Assembly: GCA_947462335.1 (NCBI GenBank)
Contig: OX381714.1
Location: forward strand, 59,007,800 to 59,071,799
Direction: 5' to 3'
Length of the DNA: 64,000 nucleotides
Source: Harmothoe impar
Taxonomy: Eukaryota; Annelida; Polychaeta; Phyllodocida; Polynoidae
The notes beneath the pieces were generated by a model. That model did not search any database. It was not told the origin of the DNA and was given only the letters and a program-made list of their open reading frames with translations. Shown piece after piece: positions 33,441 to 44,000 of this stretch. Made by a program: the position numbers and the translations under genes. Position 1 is the stretch's first letter. The number at the start of each line of letters is the position of its first letter.

Positions 33441-34250
33441 GGTATATTTAGCTACTACGCACCTCTTTTCTTTTTCCTTCTATGTCAGTCTCTTCACCGA
33501 CTTACCCATGGGTGTGGGGTAGCGTTGAGGTTCGCTTTGCGATCGCGCCCTTTCCTTTACTTTGCTTGCTCACTTGTCCTCATGGTGGAGGAGGGAATAT
33601 ACTCGTAGTAGCGCGACGTATTTGATGCTGTTGGCAGTCAGAGTTTGGAAAACATCCTCGTTCTCATCGGAAGCGCCGAAGTGGAAGGGTGTGGCCACCG
33701 CGCCATACTCTGCTGTTTCTTCTTCTTCCCCGTCGGAACTCACTCTTTTCTCTCCTCTGTCGATAGCTCTTATGTCCAAAGGTCTCTTAGGACTGCTCGC
33801 TTCATACACCGGGTTGCCGATCAAGGAGCCAGTGAGATCTTCCACGCGCAGCACCTTTTTGAACGTGGTTTAGCCCCCCTGTCTCGACGTCATCTTCCTG
33901 AACCTGCTGGCGTCGTTCAGTAAGTCCACTATGTTAATTCTATGGACAGGATCTGTTCTTCGACCCAACATCACTTGACCGAGGCGGAGTTTTGCAATTT
34001 CTTATACAGCTTGGTGGTGGCGATGCGTCTCCTCTGCGGAATTTTTTCGAGCAACCCCTCAAGCAGGGGGACATGGTGTTCATCAGTCTGATGGGGTGGT
34101 GGTGGTGAGGAGGAGTAGGATGTCAGGATGGTGTGGTTGTTGGGATTCGCAACCTATTCAACAACTTTTGGTATTTCAACATTTTCTCCAGCGATTCCAA
34201 AGTGGGATCGTTCAACACTTAGTCCAAGTCTCTGTAGATAAACTGTAGCA

Positions 34251-34451
34251 CCTATTTTCACCTCAAACAACATCCACTTGATCCAGCGCTTAAATCAGCT
34301 CATGCTAGATAGATTAGAGGGTGACAGCTTCCTGCTCAACCAGGGGACCATCTTCTCGTACAACTAGATTAAGAGACGCGTCACTATCGACCCACCGAGA
34401 CATACTTGCGTCCTCCTCACTGAGCATATGGCGCACATTCTAGGCTTCGGG
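34251..34451 (+). repeat. Inverted copy of part of the penton gene
   Basis: Matches the inverse complement of 31613-31814 along its length with a few differences (for example CTTGATCCAGCGCTTAAATC). It sits inside gene H and was absent from element 1 at the same point. Confidence 0.9.
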
Positions 34452-34489
34452 ATGAAGGGATAGTTCTGCCTGTCTGTAGTAATAGGGCA

Positions 34490-34715
34490 AATTGGAAGGC
34501 AGGCCAGCTGCGGCAGCAGCTGAGGCAGCAGCTGCGGTAGCAGCTGCGGTAGCGGCGGTGGCGGCGGTGGTGGCGGTGGTGGAGGTGGTGGCGGTGGTGT
34601 TAGAGAGGGTTTCACCACGCTCATCAGGCAGAGGAGGAACACTTGGAGCAGTAGAAGTGCTGGCAGGAGCGACTGCAGTAGCAGTAGCAGCAGCAGCAGC
34701 GGCCGGGACATGATG
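34490..34715. repeat. Triplet repeat expansion in gene H
   Basis: GCAGCAGCTGCGG, GGCGGTGGTGG and GCAGTAGCAGCAGC blocks form about 225 bp of degenerate triplets, giving poly-Ala/Pro/Thr depending on frame. Absent from element 1. Confidence 0.85.
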
Positions 34716-34743
34716 AAGCGGTGGTGACGCTTTTGAGAGCGTG

Positions 34744-35110
34744 TCAGGATCCACGAGCGCCAAGCATTTGTAGTGTTGAGGTGTGGAATAAGTGTCTCAT
34801 ATACGGAGAATGCTTTTCATAAGCCATCCCTATCAGAGCTGGAATGAGGAAACCTCCCTCTTGTACCAAGACGCTTCTCTTTCTTTCGATGGAAGTAGAT
34901 TTTTTGCTAACCTCCCTCAACACATCAGCGGATTCTCGAAGACTGTCAAGTTGTTTGTAGCTGAGCGGAATGTTTCCTTCCAGTAAATTCTGACAGATCT
35001 CGCTCAACGCCGTGATCAAATCGTCGCTTCCAGAGCCTATTAAATGGCGAGCACTTAGCTAAGTGCTTAAGAGTGCCATAGTGTCTTCCGAGTCAATGAG
35101 AAGCCATTGC
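34744..35110 (-). pseudogene. Core-protein-X-like small basic protein (element 2)
   Basis: The ATG at about 35110 is followed after four codons by a stop. The open part 35019-34744 has ITALSEICQNLLEGNIPLS, YKQLDSLRESADVLREVS, a basic KKSTSIERKRSVLVQ stretch, then GGFLIPALIGMAYE. This basic-then-hydrophobic order is what suggests a virion core protein X relative. It lies between the ATPase and gene H as in element 1. Confidence 0.5.
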
Positions 35111-35111
35111 T

Positions 35112-36215
35112 ACTACTTTCTCTTTCTCTATTTTTTGTCTAGCGGCATGAATACGAGCTGATCGTAAATGGATGTCAAAGAGGAGCGTATTCTCAGATCG
35201 TCAGGTGTTGTCTGCTTGAAGTTCAGAAGGAGGTATGAGTGAGGTCGTTTGAGTTCATGGGTAAATATACTAGAGAGAGCCATCGCGTTGGAGGGAAACA
35301 CCTGCGAGACAGACTCGCTATTTGTCCCATGTCGCGTGGGTTCTTGAAAACGATCATGTAGTGAGCGTTCAGACTCATAGTTCGAAAGTCGGGCGATTTC
35401 TTGAATAGGTTCTGAGTGATATATATGACGCTCACGTTCCAGTGATGGGAGTATTTGGTGAAGATATCTGTGGGGTCTTTACACTACAAATCAGTCTTTA
35501 GACTACAAATTGATACCAATTTGTTGCGTAAAGACACACCACGGGTCTTTACACTACAAATGTGTCTTTACACTACAAATGTCTTTACGCTACAAATGTC
35601 TTTACCCTACAAATGTCTTTACGCTACAAATGTCTTTAGACCACAAATGTCTTCACGCTACAAATGTTTGTTGCGTAAAGACTAAGACCACTATATAGGA
35701 TTTGTTGCATAAAGACTGACTCGACTTTGATCAGTTTGGTACCATAGACCACTTGACAGGGTTTGTTGCATGAAGACTCACTGATCTTTAAGTCGATTTT
35801 AGTTCCTGAGACCACTATATAGGATTTGTTGCGTGAAGACTGATCGCTTTTTGTGCTACCACTTGCTGATTGGAACTGCTCATCAGATCATCCGATATCA
35901 GTAGAGTGTGCAGTCGTAAATCACCTTCTGCTGCTGCTACATCTCCCACGTCTCCCGCTATGGACTCTTTGCTAGGAAGACCTTCTCTGAATTCCACTCC
36001 TTACTGATTTTGCATTTTTTCAAACAGAGGTTGCCACTCGCCATAATGGTAAAAGATCTTTTCCACCAGCGGCGTGACCAAATTCTTCACGTCGCTCAGA
36101 AATTGATTCACCAAGCGCGATTTTCCACAACCCGACGAACCGCTGATGATACAACTGAAGGGTCATTGTAGCCGAGGGTCGAAATGTATTTCTGTGAAGG
36201 GTGGGATTTTACCAC
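35112..36215 (-). pseudogene. Packaging ATPase (element 2), interrupted
   Basis: Walker A is retained at about 36115-36140 (SSGCGKS in frame) but a TGA precedes it at about 36166. Walker B, LLISDDLMSSS, is present at 35895-35920, unlike element 1. A 395-bp palindromic-repeat insertion (35460-35854) then interrupts the gene. Downstream, 35435-35223 has the sensor motif YITQNLF and MSLNAHYMIVFKNPRD, then frameshifts before the end. Confidence 0.85.
35460..35854. mobile_element. Palindromic short-repeat insertion in the ATPase gene
   Basis: The left part has about nine copies of GTCTTTA(C/G)(A/G)CTACAAAT. The right part has TTTGTTGC(G/A)T(A/G)AAGAC, nearly the inverse complement, spaced by ACCACTATATAGGA and TTGATCAGTTTGG-like sequence. 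Element 1 has no counterpart at this site. Origin unknown. Confidence 0.7.
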
Positions 36216-36249
36216 TCGACTTTTTTTTTTCAGCACGCGTTATGTAGTC

Positions 36250-36257
36250 TGCCTGCC

Positions 36258-36302
<45 letters not shown>

Positions 36303-36313
36303 GCCTGCCTGGC
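36250..36313. repeat. CTGT/CTGC microsatellite
   Basis: About twelve CTGT units flanked by CTGCCTGC. Element 1 has three units at 7940-7952. Confidence 0.95.
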
Positions 36314-36360
36314 TCCCCATTGTGTTTCTCGCTCGAACGTTCGGTGACGAGTAGTTGTCG

Positions 36361-37118
36361 GGGAATGTGAAGCGTACAAAAGGAGTGTCGAATATCATGT
36401 ATCTACTGAATGGAATGCGCTCAAACCCTGGAAACGAAACTTGCCGACCCAGCATAAATTTGTTAATCAGCTTAAGGTTGTGCTATCCCATAAAATACCT
36501 GTAAAAATATGAATTGCATATTGGAACGAGTACAGATGTAATATTGTCTCCTTTAAATGTATTTTACTTTAAATTTCTAATTCTTAAGATTGTATAACTT
36601 TATATGTATTTACACTAAGCGATAGGATACTGTTTTCATGACATATTCTAGCTTGGTAAGATGTATATTGTTCCTTGTATGATATGAGGGATCCTTCCAA
36701 CGTTTACATGATGTGGATGGATCATAGAATAATGCATTGTATTGTACCGGTAGTGTAAAAATATAGCCTACAACATAAAATAAAATAAAATGTATGTTTG
36801 TACCGGTAATATTGAAACATTGAATATTTGTATTGAATTTAAACAAACTGTTCAAAATAGCTTACAGATTTAAGGACGATTTTGTTCCATTGTAATAACA
36901 AATGGTAGATAATATACGGGTGAAATTGTAAACTAGGCCGCTTAATCAATACCAGCGTATACGCTGAAGAGCAGCCTTTTTATTTCTGAAGAAAAGTGAG
37001 ATCTATGTGAAAAGCGATAACGACATGTACGATATCAGATATACAAAGGAAATGTAACTGTATGTGATGTGACAAAGCAGAAATAAAACAATTAAAACTC
37101 AAACTCAAAACTCAATCT
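36361..37118 (+). mobile_element. 5'-truncated LINE tail inserted in element 2
   Basis: Absent from element 1 at the matching point (about 7976). The plus strand begins with an open stretch ending in STEWNALKPWKRNLPTQHKF, NQLKVVLSHKIPVKI and a stop at 36512, like the C-terminal end of LINE reverse-transcriptase proteins (WN.L, K.L). A 0.6-kb AT-rich 3' UTR follows, ending with AATTAAAACTCAAACTCAA-type tail repeats at 37085-37116. A typical target-primed truncated insertion. Confidence 0.65.
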
Positions 37119-37329
37119 CGGTGGTGTGTTTTATTCATAGCGTCACAGCACCACCACCACCACCACCAGCAGTCTTTTTCTTTATTTTCTTATTTTGCGA
37201 TATATTTTATTTTCACTCAATGTCCATAAAAGATTGTCAGAAGTCAGATACAATTATTTATTTAAAAAAAGGAGGAGGAGGAGGAGGAGGAGGAGGGGGC
37301 GCAGATCAATCTTTTTTTTTGATCGTCTA

Positions 37330-37979
37330 GGCAAAGCTTGTTGCTTTGCTGCTTTCTTTTCCTTTTCTGACGCGATCACGTCTAAGAAGCAATAAGCAGT
37401 GCAAGCGTGGTGGTGACAATTACAAAGTGGAGCGTATGCTTTAAACGGGTGCGTCCCTTTCTTCTTCAATTCGGTTGCAATGTAATACGCGGGATAACAA
37501 GTGACGACGTTGAAACTTTTTCAGATCGTGTTCACGTCGACCACCACGCGCACCCACTGAGTGGGAGCCGCGGTCACCCCCAAAAAACCAATGTGGTCGT
37601 CGAATCGTTTCATAGCGCTTATTCTCACCATATTATAGGAGGAGGAGGAGGATGAGGAGAAGGAGGAGGGAGAGGAGCGCTCTTTGTTTTCATGAAATGC
37701 CCAACGAGTGGGCGCGCTGAGGGTGGCTATCATGCATCGACGGACTAAAGACTCTTTTTTGAAGCTCGGCCATTTCGCTATGTTTTCCTTTTCTGCTCTT
37801 CTATCATCTCGACTTCTTGTGCCTGTACTAAAGACGTTCCCACGTTTGCTTTTCATGAGAATATCATACGCTTCAAGACAAGCGTGATTCTGAAGTACTT
37901 GACGTTCACTACTTTCAGATAAAAAAATAACTGGGGAGCAGAGGGATGAAGGAGGAGAGGAGGAAGAGGAGGGGGCCAT
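37330..37979 (-). pseudogene. Unknown conserved protein U (element 2)
   Basis: Frame 37979-37521 (152 codons) starts MAPSSSSSPPSS and has VIFLSESSERQVLQNHACLE, EKENIAKWPSFKKES, RWAFHENKERSS, a Ser run, then SAMKRFDDHIGFLGVTAAPT, ending in a stop after VVVDVNTI. The C-terminal part follows in another frame (FKAYAPLCNCHHHACTAYCF). It is less broken than in element 1 and shows that the three separate frames there belong together. No known family recognised. Confidence 0.55.
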
Positions 37980-38269
37980 ATAGGTGGACTCAGCTCATAT
38001 TTCCTCCTGGAGTGTAAGTGTAGCAGCAGTAGTAGTGACGGTAGGGGTCGGTGGTGACGACGGGGGCGTTGGTGACGGCTGCGGAGGTTGCGGCGATAAC
38101 GGCGGTAATGGTGGTGGTGGTGGGTGTAGTAGTAGTAGTGGTAGTATAGTAGCAGTGTCTGTTGAAAGAAAGTAAATCCAGGCCTTTTATATGAGTGATG
38201 AGAAAGCGATCTAATCCCGTTTTCACCTGGTGCATGGTGATCAAAGAGAAACAAAACCCTAATCCCACT

Positions 38270-38496
38270 TTCACCTGGATCCCTCCACCTCTGATCGGTC
38301 GACATGAGAGGGTGTACCAACTGTGATAATTGGTTTAATGCACATCACCTGTATAAAGGATTATGGGATCATGGGGTGTGAGTGTGTATACAAAAACTAC
38401 AGGGGATGATGAACAAAGGGTGAAGAGTGTAACAATCCCTTCCCCTCCCCCAAGACGTGTGTGTGTGTGTGTGTGGTAAGATCCCACTTTCACCTG
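38270..38496. repeat. Promoter-like module copy 1 (element 2)
   Basis: Contains CCACCTCTGATCGG, CGACATGAGAGG, GACAACTGTGATAATTGG-like and CACCTGTATAAAGGATTATG with a right-facing TATAAA, then a GT microsatellite (38455-38475). The Ngaro element inserted immediately after it. Confidence 0.6.
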
Positions 38497-38636
38497 CATT
38501 AATGCATCCCCAGGAAAGACGATTTGAGACAATGTGGGTGAATAAAATTTAAATTCTATATTTCATATTATATGATTACGGTATAATTATACATTTTGGT
38601 ATATACATGAGAATTAAAACAATTATTAATGAGTAA
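38497..38636 (-). repeat. Ngaro split direct repeat B2 (3' end of element)
   Basis: Terminal copy of B1, with a short extra ATATT stretch. Its outer edge abuts Polinton sequence TTTCACCTG. Confidence 0.9.
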
Positions 38637-38711
38637 CCAGAGATATAGAGTCACACATTAATATAAATATCAAAATTGAAATATGACAATTGATAAAATG
38701 TAATACCCTGT

Positions 38712-38846
38712 ACACGGTGGGGTCCAAATGATTAATGAGAGAAGGCCGTGAAGGCGGAAGTAAGATGACACCTGTAGGGTGAATGTATAAGGTTGTAATA
38801 TATTTAATGTTGGAGCTTTCCACCAGGTGGCATCAATGATCCGCAG
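38712..38846 (-). repeat. Ngaro split direct repeat A2
   Basis: Copy of A1 located between B1 and B2. Shared landmarks are AGAGAAGGCCGTGAAGGCGG and GACACCTGTAGGGTGAAT. Confidence 0.9.
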
Positions 38847-38873
38847 TGAGGCAATCCTGCCCAACTGCGCTAC

Positions 38874-39009
38874 CATTAATGCATCCCCAGGAAAGACGAT
38901 TTGAGACAATGTGGGTGAATAACATTTATTAAATTTTATATTTTATGATTACGGTATAATTATACATTTTGGTATATACATGAGAATTAAAACAATTATT
39001 AATGAGTAA
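38874..39009 (-). repeat. Ngaro split direct repeat B1
   Basis: Starts (plus) CATTAATGCATCCCCAGG and ends ATTATTAATGAGTAA. Matches B2 at 38497-38636. Confidence 0.9.
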
Positions 39010-39061
39010 ATGGTCCAAGAAGGCCAAGAATTGTTTGAATTGATGGAGTGTTTATGAGTTG

Positions 39062-39980
39062 AGGGACTTAGTGATGACCTTGTTTACATGATTGCTTGTG
39101 TTTGCCCTGATGTATTTCTTGTACGCCTGGGACTTGGATCTGTAGTTCTGAGCATCCGCCATTGAAGGCAGCTGTCACTGCGGCCGACCTGATTGAGTGG
39201 AGAGTATATTTCCTGCCCTGTATTCCCAAGTCGCTCAGAGTTTGATCCCATACCTTCTCCATGTATGTGACAGGCATTGGGGTGGCGGTACCTGGGAACG
39301 TGAACATTGGCTCCTTCTCTGATGAGTGTGTTTATCCATGACCTGTGTATCGCCCTGACTGGGCAGTACATGGGGTTCTGTGCCCTGTTGAGTGTCACGA
39401 TTTTTGATTGATTGTACTTTTGGAGATTTTTCGCCCATTTTATTTTCACCACCACATGGTCCTTGAATATTGACACGTCCCCCCGAGTGAGGTGTTTCTG
39501 CCTGGCAAACGTCCTGACTGATGGTGGAACTACTTCTGATTTCCTGAGTGCTGCGTGAAAGAGCAGCAGTAGAACTGCCCTTATCACTGACCCCTTTTGA
39601 TTGTGAGGAATCCTTGCTATGACGTGCTTGAAAATGTCTATTGGGATTGCCTCCTTCACATGTGACGGTATGTCTTTCTGCCTGTCTAGTGCGTCCATGG
39701 CCAGTTCGACCCTGGGGTGTGACAGGTTGTTTGGAGCTCCTGTGACGGTCACCACATGCACCCTGATGTGTGTCAGGATGTTCCTTATTGTAAGTGGTGA
39801 CAGACGTCTGATGGCCAGGTACTCCAAGTATATGCACACTTCCTGGTATGTTGGGTCATATGGTGGGATGCTCATGGTGTAGCAGAAGGCCAGGTATGCT
39901 GACACAGCTGAAGCTCGATTATTGTAGGTGCCTTCTGCCCTGGCCTGTGTTTGCCTCCACGCTGCTTTCCTCTGCAACAA
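39062..39980 (-). pseudogene. Ngaro tyrosine recombinase
   Basis: 39980-39240 starts MLQRKAAWRQTQARAEGTY, with an N-terminal SAM-like part (SAVSAYLAFCYT) and the first catalytic Arg in LLFHAALRKSEVV. After a frameshift near 39300, frame 39307-39160 supplies the His-x-x-Arg motif YTLHSIRSAAVTAA. A further frameshift near 39165 separates the probable catalytic Tyr (AYKKYIRANTSNH). The enzyme inserts a circular DNA copy by strand exchange. Confidence 0.85.
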
Positions 39981-40458
39981 TCCGAAGGCCGGATCTGGAA
40001 GACATGGGAGGATTGATATTGTCCAATATAAAGTTACAGGATTTCACCGTTGTTAGGTTGTTGTTCTTAACAATGATCTGGGCATCTCTGAGCTTTTTCT
40101 CTGAGAGATGAGCGCAGCTAAGGGCGTCGGCCTGGGTGTTGTCTTCACCTGGAATGTGTATGAATGTGAGTTTTACGTTTAATACCGCCTCGACCATCCA
40201 TAGGGCACGTGCTGAGTCCAGCAGGCTTGTGTCAGTGCCCCTTCCTGTGGTAAAGACTGAGACAGCTGCAGAGTTATCACAATAAACGGTCACATTTTTA
40301 CCAGTGTGTTCATTTGAGAGGAAAGTATGAGCAGCCACCACCACATTTATCCCCTCCAAATGGGCGATATTGGCAACATTGTCGTCAAAGGGAGATGTCT
40401 GTGTGGCATATGCTCTTTCCCCGTCAGTGGCCCCAATGCGTCTGTATGTATGATACAC
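39919..40458 (-). pseudogene. Ngaro RNase H domain
   Basis: 179 codons continue the reverse transcriptase after a frameshift. RNase H landmarks are the Glu in NIAHLEGINVVVAAH, the Asp in VTVYCDNSAAVSVFTTGRG, and the late IPGEDNTQADALSC segment. It degrades the RNA strand during copying. Its end overlaps the start of the recombinase frame by about 60 bp. Confidence 0.85.
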
Positions 40459-40464
40459 GTGGGT

Positions 40465-41565
40465 TTACCTCTGGGTATTAGGCCTATGCCGTTCCAACCC
40501 TAATCCAAATAGACTGACCTTTTCCATAATCTGGGCAAGTTTATCCTCTGGGACCGATATTGACATTTCCTCGGCGTTGATCACCACCCCCAACCATTTG
40601 ACAATTTTTGCTGGCGTTTGTGATTTCTTGGTGGCCTCTGGTAGGCCCGGCTGTTTGAGTAGTGCCCTTGCTTTTTGGTAGTCGATTTCTGCCTGCTCCC
40701 TGTTAATAGACAAAATGACAATGTCATCCAAGTACATTTTTGCATAGACTCCCTGCCTTCCTAAGATTCTCACTATGGCCTCCGCCACAGATTGCATGTG
40801 GGAGGCTGAGGCTCTGGACCCGAAGGGGACTGTTATGTCACAACAAAATTTATTTCTCCACTTCATAGACAGGAGAGGCCAGTAGAGGGGATCGGAAGTT
40901 AGGTTCTTATAAGCGCGCGAAATGTCTAAGCTGGACATGACCGCACTCTCCCCTACCTCCAGTAACCTTGTTGTGAAGCTGTCTACAGTGGGAAGTGAGT
41001 GAACCCTCTCTTTGCCCCTGACCGTATTCTTTGCTACAAATGCGTTAATAGATGCGTGTTTTGGAAACGTCATATCAGCTATTACCCATCTGTCTGCTGT
41101 TCCGGTCTTGGCTCTTGTCATTAATGGTGATATGTGGGACCATTCCCTAAATGGTGGGGCACTGAACGGGCCCACCAGACCCCCAAGAGACAGCTCATTT
41201 TTAACATGTTCATCAATTTGAGCAGCGTATTTGTCAGCCGAGGGGTGGTTTGGAATGTCAGTAGTATTGGATGTTGGGCCAATGTATCCCACCGGGGAGC
41301 CGAAGGATAAAAAGTCAAATATACGTCTGTCTTTGTCAGAATCGGACAGCAATTTGTCCCAATTTTCAAGATTTAAATTTGTCAGTATAGGGACTCGTGC
41401 TAACATGTTGTTGGGAAGACCTGTGTCCTTGACTACTGAATATATTGTGGCCAACGCAGGGTGGGTGTCAGCGTGTGCCCATTCCGGCCACTGATCCATC
41501 CTGTGTTGTTTAAATTGGACCGGGTCGATATTTATGTCTGGGTTAAATTCATTCTTTTCACACAT
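40465..41565 (-). CDS. Ngaro reverse transcriptase
   Basis: An open frame of 366 codons. Landmarks are the substrate-binding RWVIADMTFPKHASINAFV, the first catalytic Asp in MSSLDISRAYKNL, FGSRASASHMQSVAEAIVR, and the catalytic box AKMYLDDIVILS (YLDD), then WLGVVINAEEMSISVPEDK. This is the DIRS/Ngaro type of reverse transcriptase. The RNase H part continues in another frame from 40458, so the original polyprotein is broken at about 40462. Confidence 0.9.
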   Translation of the reverse strand: MCEKNEFNPDINIDPVQFKQHRMDQWPEWAHADTHPALATIYSVVKDTGLPNNMLARVPILTNLNLENWDKLLSDSDKDRRIFDFLSFGSPVGYIGPTSNTTDIPNHPSADKYAAQIDEHVKNELSLGGLVGPFSAPPFREWSHISPLMTRAKTGTADRWVIADMTFPKHASINAFVAKNTVRGKERVHSLPTVDSFTTRLLEVGESAVMSSLDISRAYKNLTSDPLYWPLLSMKWRNKFCCDITVPFGSRASASHMQSVAEAIVRILGRQGVYAKMYLDDIVILSINREQAEIDYQKARALLKQPGLPEATKKSQTPAKIVKWLGVVINAEEMSISVPEDKLAQIMEKVSLFGLGLERHRPNTQR

Positions 41566-42060
41566 CTTTCAAATAGCATTGAAGTCTAAACCCATACGTA
41601 CGTCTTTTGATTGAAGCGTGTCCCGGGATGGCGTGCCGCTCTGTTGATCATCATTTTCGGCGGTGTGTGTCAGCATTGAAGCACCTCCGTCACTCTCCTG
41701 CATGCCAAGGTGTTGATCAGTGTTCCCCTGCATGTATATGCTGGATGCAGATTGTATTTCACTGTTGAACTGTCGAACGTCGAATACTCAATGTGTTGTG
41801 TAGCGTTTCGGCTAGTCTCGTGTTGTTGTCCGCCATTTTGCCGTTCTCGCAGCTCGCGAGAGGTTGGGCGAGACTCGGATGGCGGAGCGGTGATGTCACT
41901 CGCCTTATTTAGCGCGGTCGTCTGTGATTGGCGGGGCGGGGAGCGTGGCCGCGTGCTGTGTGTCCTGAGTCCGCTGTAAACATTGGTGCTGCTAAAAAGT
42001 CGATATTTACAGAATGTGAATTATATACAGCTGGGAATGAGAATCTGTTCTTGGGGACCG
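41566..42060 (-). other. Ngaro gag-RT junction
   Basis: No long frame. About 495 bp of GC-richer sequence between the gag-like zinc region and the reverse transcriptase. It probably held the 5' end of the polyprotein, now decayed. Confidence 0.4.
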
Positions 42061-43512
42061 CTACTGCCGTTGTGTCTGCGGTCCCAAGTATTCGTTTCTT
42101 GAGAACTGCAGGGGGTTGTGCCCTGCCTGATACTGTGCATTGTTCTGCGCACATTGCTCACTCTGCTGGGCATTGGGGTGCTGGTAGCGTGCTGTGTTAT
42201 ACTGCTGGTGTTGAGTCTGTTGTTGTTGCTGCTGCCTGTGCCCGCAGTGGTAACCCTGCGACCCATCTTTGAATTTGTTTTTGCACGACTGTATGCTGTG
42301 AGTATGTTGGGCGTTCTGGGAGATACAGAAGCTGCAGTAATGCCAGACCTTTCTGTGTGATGCCTGATGGTGGGACTTATGCTGACAGCCCCCGGTCGAG
42401 TTAAAGTCCCTGCATACCGTGACGTCATACCCGACGGATGCCGTGCTGTTGGCGCCCGCGGGACCTTGACCTTGGCCTGCCTGACTCCTCTCCTCCATAC
42501 TTTAAGTTAGAGATCATCTGTTTCTCCCCCCACTCAAAGTCTCCACGCTCGACCGCGTCCCAGACCGCCTGTTTCCACTTTCTGACCGGGGCCCAGGTGC
42601 GTCTCTGGTGACCACGGTTAAGTGTGCCAAAATGAACCTGCCGTCCTCAGGCTTGAACGCCTGTGGGTTGGCCAGCAGCTTGTGCGTGGCGTTTATGTAC
42701 TCTAGGCAGGTCATAGATTCCCTGGCGTCTAATTTACTTTTAAGCGTGTTACACCCCGATCTCTCTAGGAAGGCATATGGCTTGATAATTGGGTCCACAA
42801 ATGGGTCAAGTAGGAATGGAGTCTTACCCAGACTGTTGCATGCTGTATCTTTCTCGGTCGAGGTTCATCTGGATGAAACCCGCTGCCCCCGGCCGCCGCC
42901 TCATGGCCAACGGTGAGAGGAGGGGGTGGGGTACGGGTCGTCGTAGTATGGCACCGGGGATTCATGGTGGCGTCCCAGGGGGCCCAGGCAGCGGTCGTAC
43001 CGCCCCGGCCCGCGAGGGATGCCGTCTTGCGTTTGTCGCCGGGGCCCGGGGCCCGGGATGCAGGTTGTCTCGTCCCGCGTGTCGTGGCGTTGCCGGTCGT
43101 GGCGGGGAAAGGTGACTTCCCTGTCCGGGGACAACGGGTGCCGACGCCGGGGCGAGTAGTCGAGCGGGGCGGCCCATGCCGCCCTGCGCACTGGCGGTGT
43201 CGACATCTGGATGGGGAGAGTCCCGTCGTCCTTCGTGGTGTGGCCCAAGGCCGTCTCCCGTAGTGCCTGGTCGACGAGGAACTCCAGGTGGGCGTTCATT
43301 TCACCCATCCTTAGTTTCACATCGCTCACCTCGGCCTCCAGGGCCGCTATTTTATCAGAGTCATTGATAACTACCTGCATCGGGACCGGGGTGGCCGTGG
43401 CAGCCCCCGACTGCCGCATGGATTCTTCTCTGCGTCTTTTGGTCGACTTTGGGACCGTGGATAGAGACTCGTTGATCCTGGCACGCGTTCTCTTTGTTCT
43501 CGGGGCTGACAT
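42061..43512 (-). pseudogene. Ngaro gag-like region, several frames
   Basis: 43512-42901 starts MSAPRTKRTRARINES, with a coiled-coil-like stretch (IAALEAEVSDVKLRMGEMNA). 42798-42514 has a helical capsid-like part (LEYINATHKLLANPQAFKP). 42498-42061 has a Cys/His-rich part, CRDFNSTGGCQHKSHH then HYCSFC, like the zinc knuckles at the end of DIRS/Ngaro Gag, followed by a Gln-rich tail. Two frame changes break one original ORF. Confidence 0.7.
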
Positions 43513-43711
43513 GGCGCCGGCGTCTCGGCCACCTAACCGCTGCAGTTTCTAATCCGGCGTAATCCTCCCGCACCTTGCTGAGACAGGTGGGTCTTGCCGT
43601 GCAGGCTTAAAAATGTGGTGCGTAGGTTTAGAATAAAAGTGTTTGGGGCCTCTAGCATAGAGGCTTGAACACAGTGCGCCAATGTAGAATTAACCAAAAA
43701 TAGAGGTATGG

Positions 43712-43843
43712 ACACCGTGGGGTCCAAATTAATGAGAGAAGGCCGTGAAGGCGGAAGTAAGGCGACACCTGTAGGGTGAATATATAAGGTTGTAATATAT
43801 TTAATGTTGGAGCTTTCCACCAGGTGGCATCAATGATCCGCAG
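43712..43843 (-). repeat. Ngaro split direct repeat A1
   Basis: Begins (minus) CTGCGGATCATTGATGCCAC and ends with GGACCCCACGGTGT. Matches A2 at 38712-38846 except for short differences. Confidence 0.9.
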
Positions 43844-44000
43844 GCTACGATCTCTTCACCTCTGATTGATCGACATGAGAGGGTGGTTCAAACGGTGTAC
43901 CGACTGTGATAATTGGTGTAATTGGTTTAATGCGCATCAGCTGTATAAAGGATTATGGGATCATGGGGAGTGAGTGTTTATACAAAAACTACAGGGGCTG
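43844..44000. repeat. Promoter-like module copy 2 (element 2)
   Basis: Continuation of Polinton sequence after the Ngaro: TCTTCACCTCTGATTG, CGACATGAGAGGGTGG, ACTGTGATAATTGGTGTAAT, CAGCTGTATAAAGGATTATG. Corresponds to 9385-9535 of element 1. Confidence 0.65.

Larger units (their letters stand above)
33570..34763 (-). pseudogene. Conserved hypothetical protein H (element 2), with internal insertion
   Basis: The start (34763, ALVDPDTL) is followed by an Ala/Pro/Thr triplet-repeat expansion (34490-34730) not seen in element 1. An inverted penton fragment (34251-34451) replaces about 20 bp of coding sequence. The rest (34245-33855) is frameshifted. The final acidic part, 33854-33570, opens MLRVEDLTGSLIGNPVY as in element 1. 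Function unknown. Confidence 0.6.
38497..43843 (-). mobile_element. Ngaro-type tyrosine-recombinase retrotransposon (5.35 kb)
   Basis: In transcript direction (minus) the order is A1 (43843-43712), gag-like ORFs, reverse transcriptase-RNase H, tyrosine recombinase, B1 (39009-38874), A2 (38846-38712), B2 (38636-38497). The A1...B1-A2-B2 split direct repeats and a tyrosine recombinase in place of a DDE integrase define Ngaro-like elements. No target duplication is seen, as expected for recombinase-based insertion. It is nested in Polinton element 2 between its two promoter-like modules. Several frameshifts make it inactive. Confidence 0.9.

Noticed and set aside
42908..43263. Plus-strand GC-rich ORFs over the Ngaro gag region
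   Set aside because: The minus-strand frame has the coiled-coil and zinc-like features expected of Gag. The plus-strand ORFs are GC-driven shadows.
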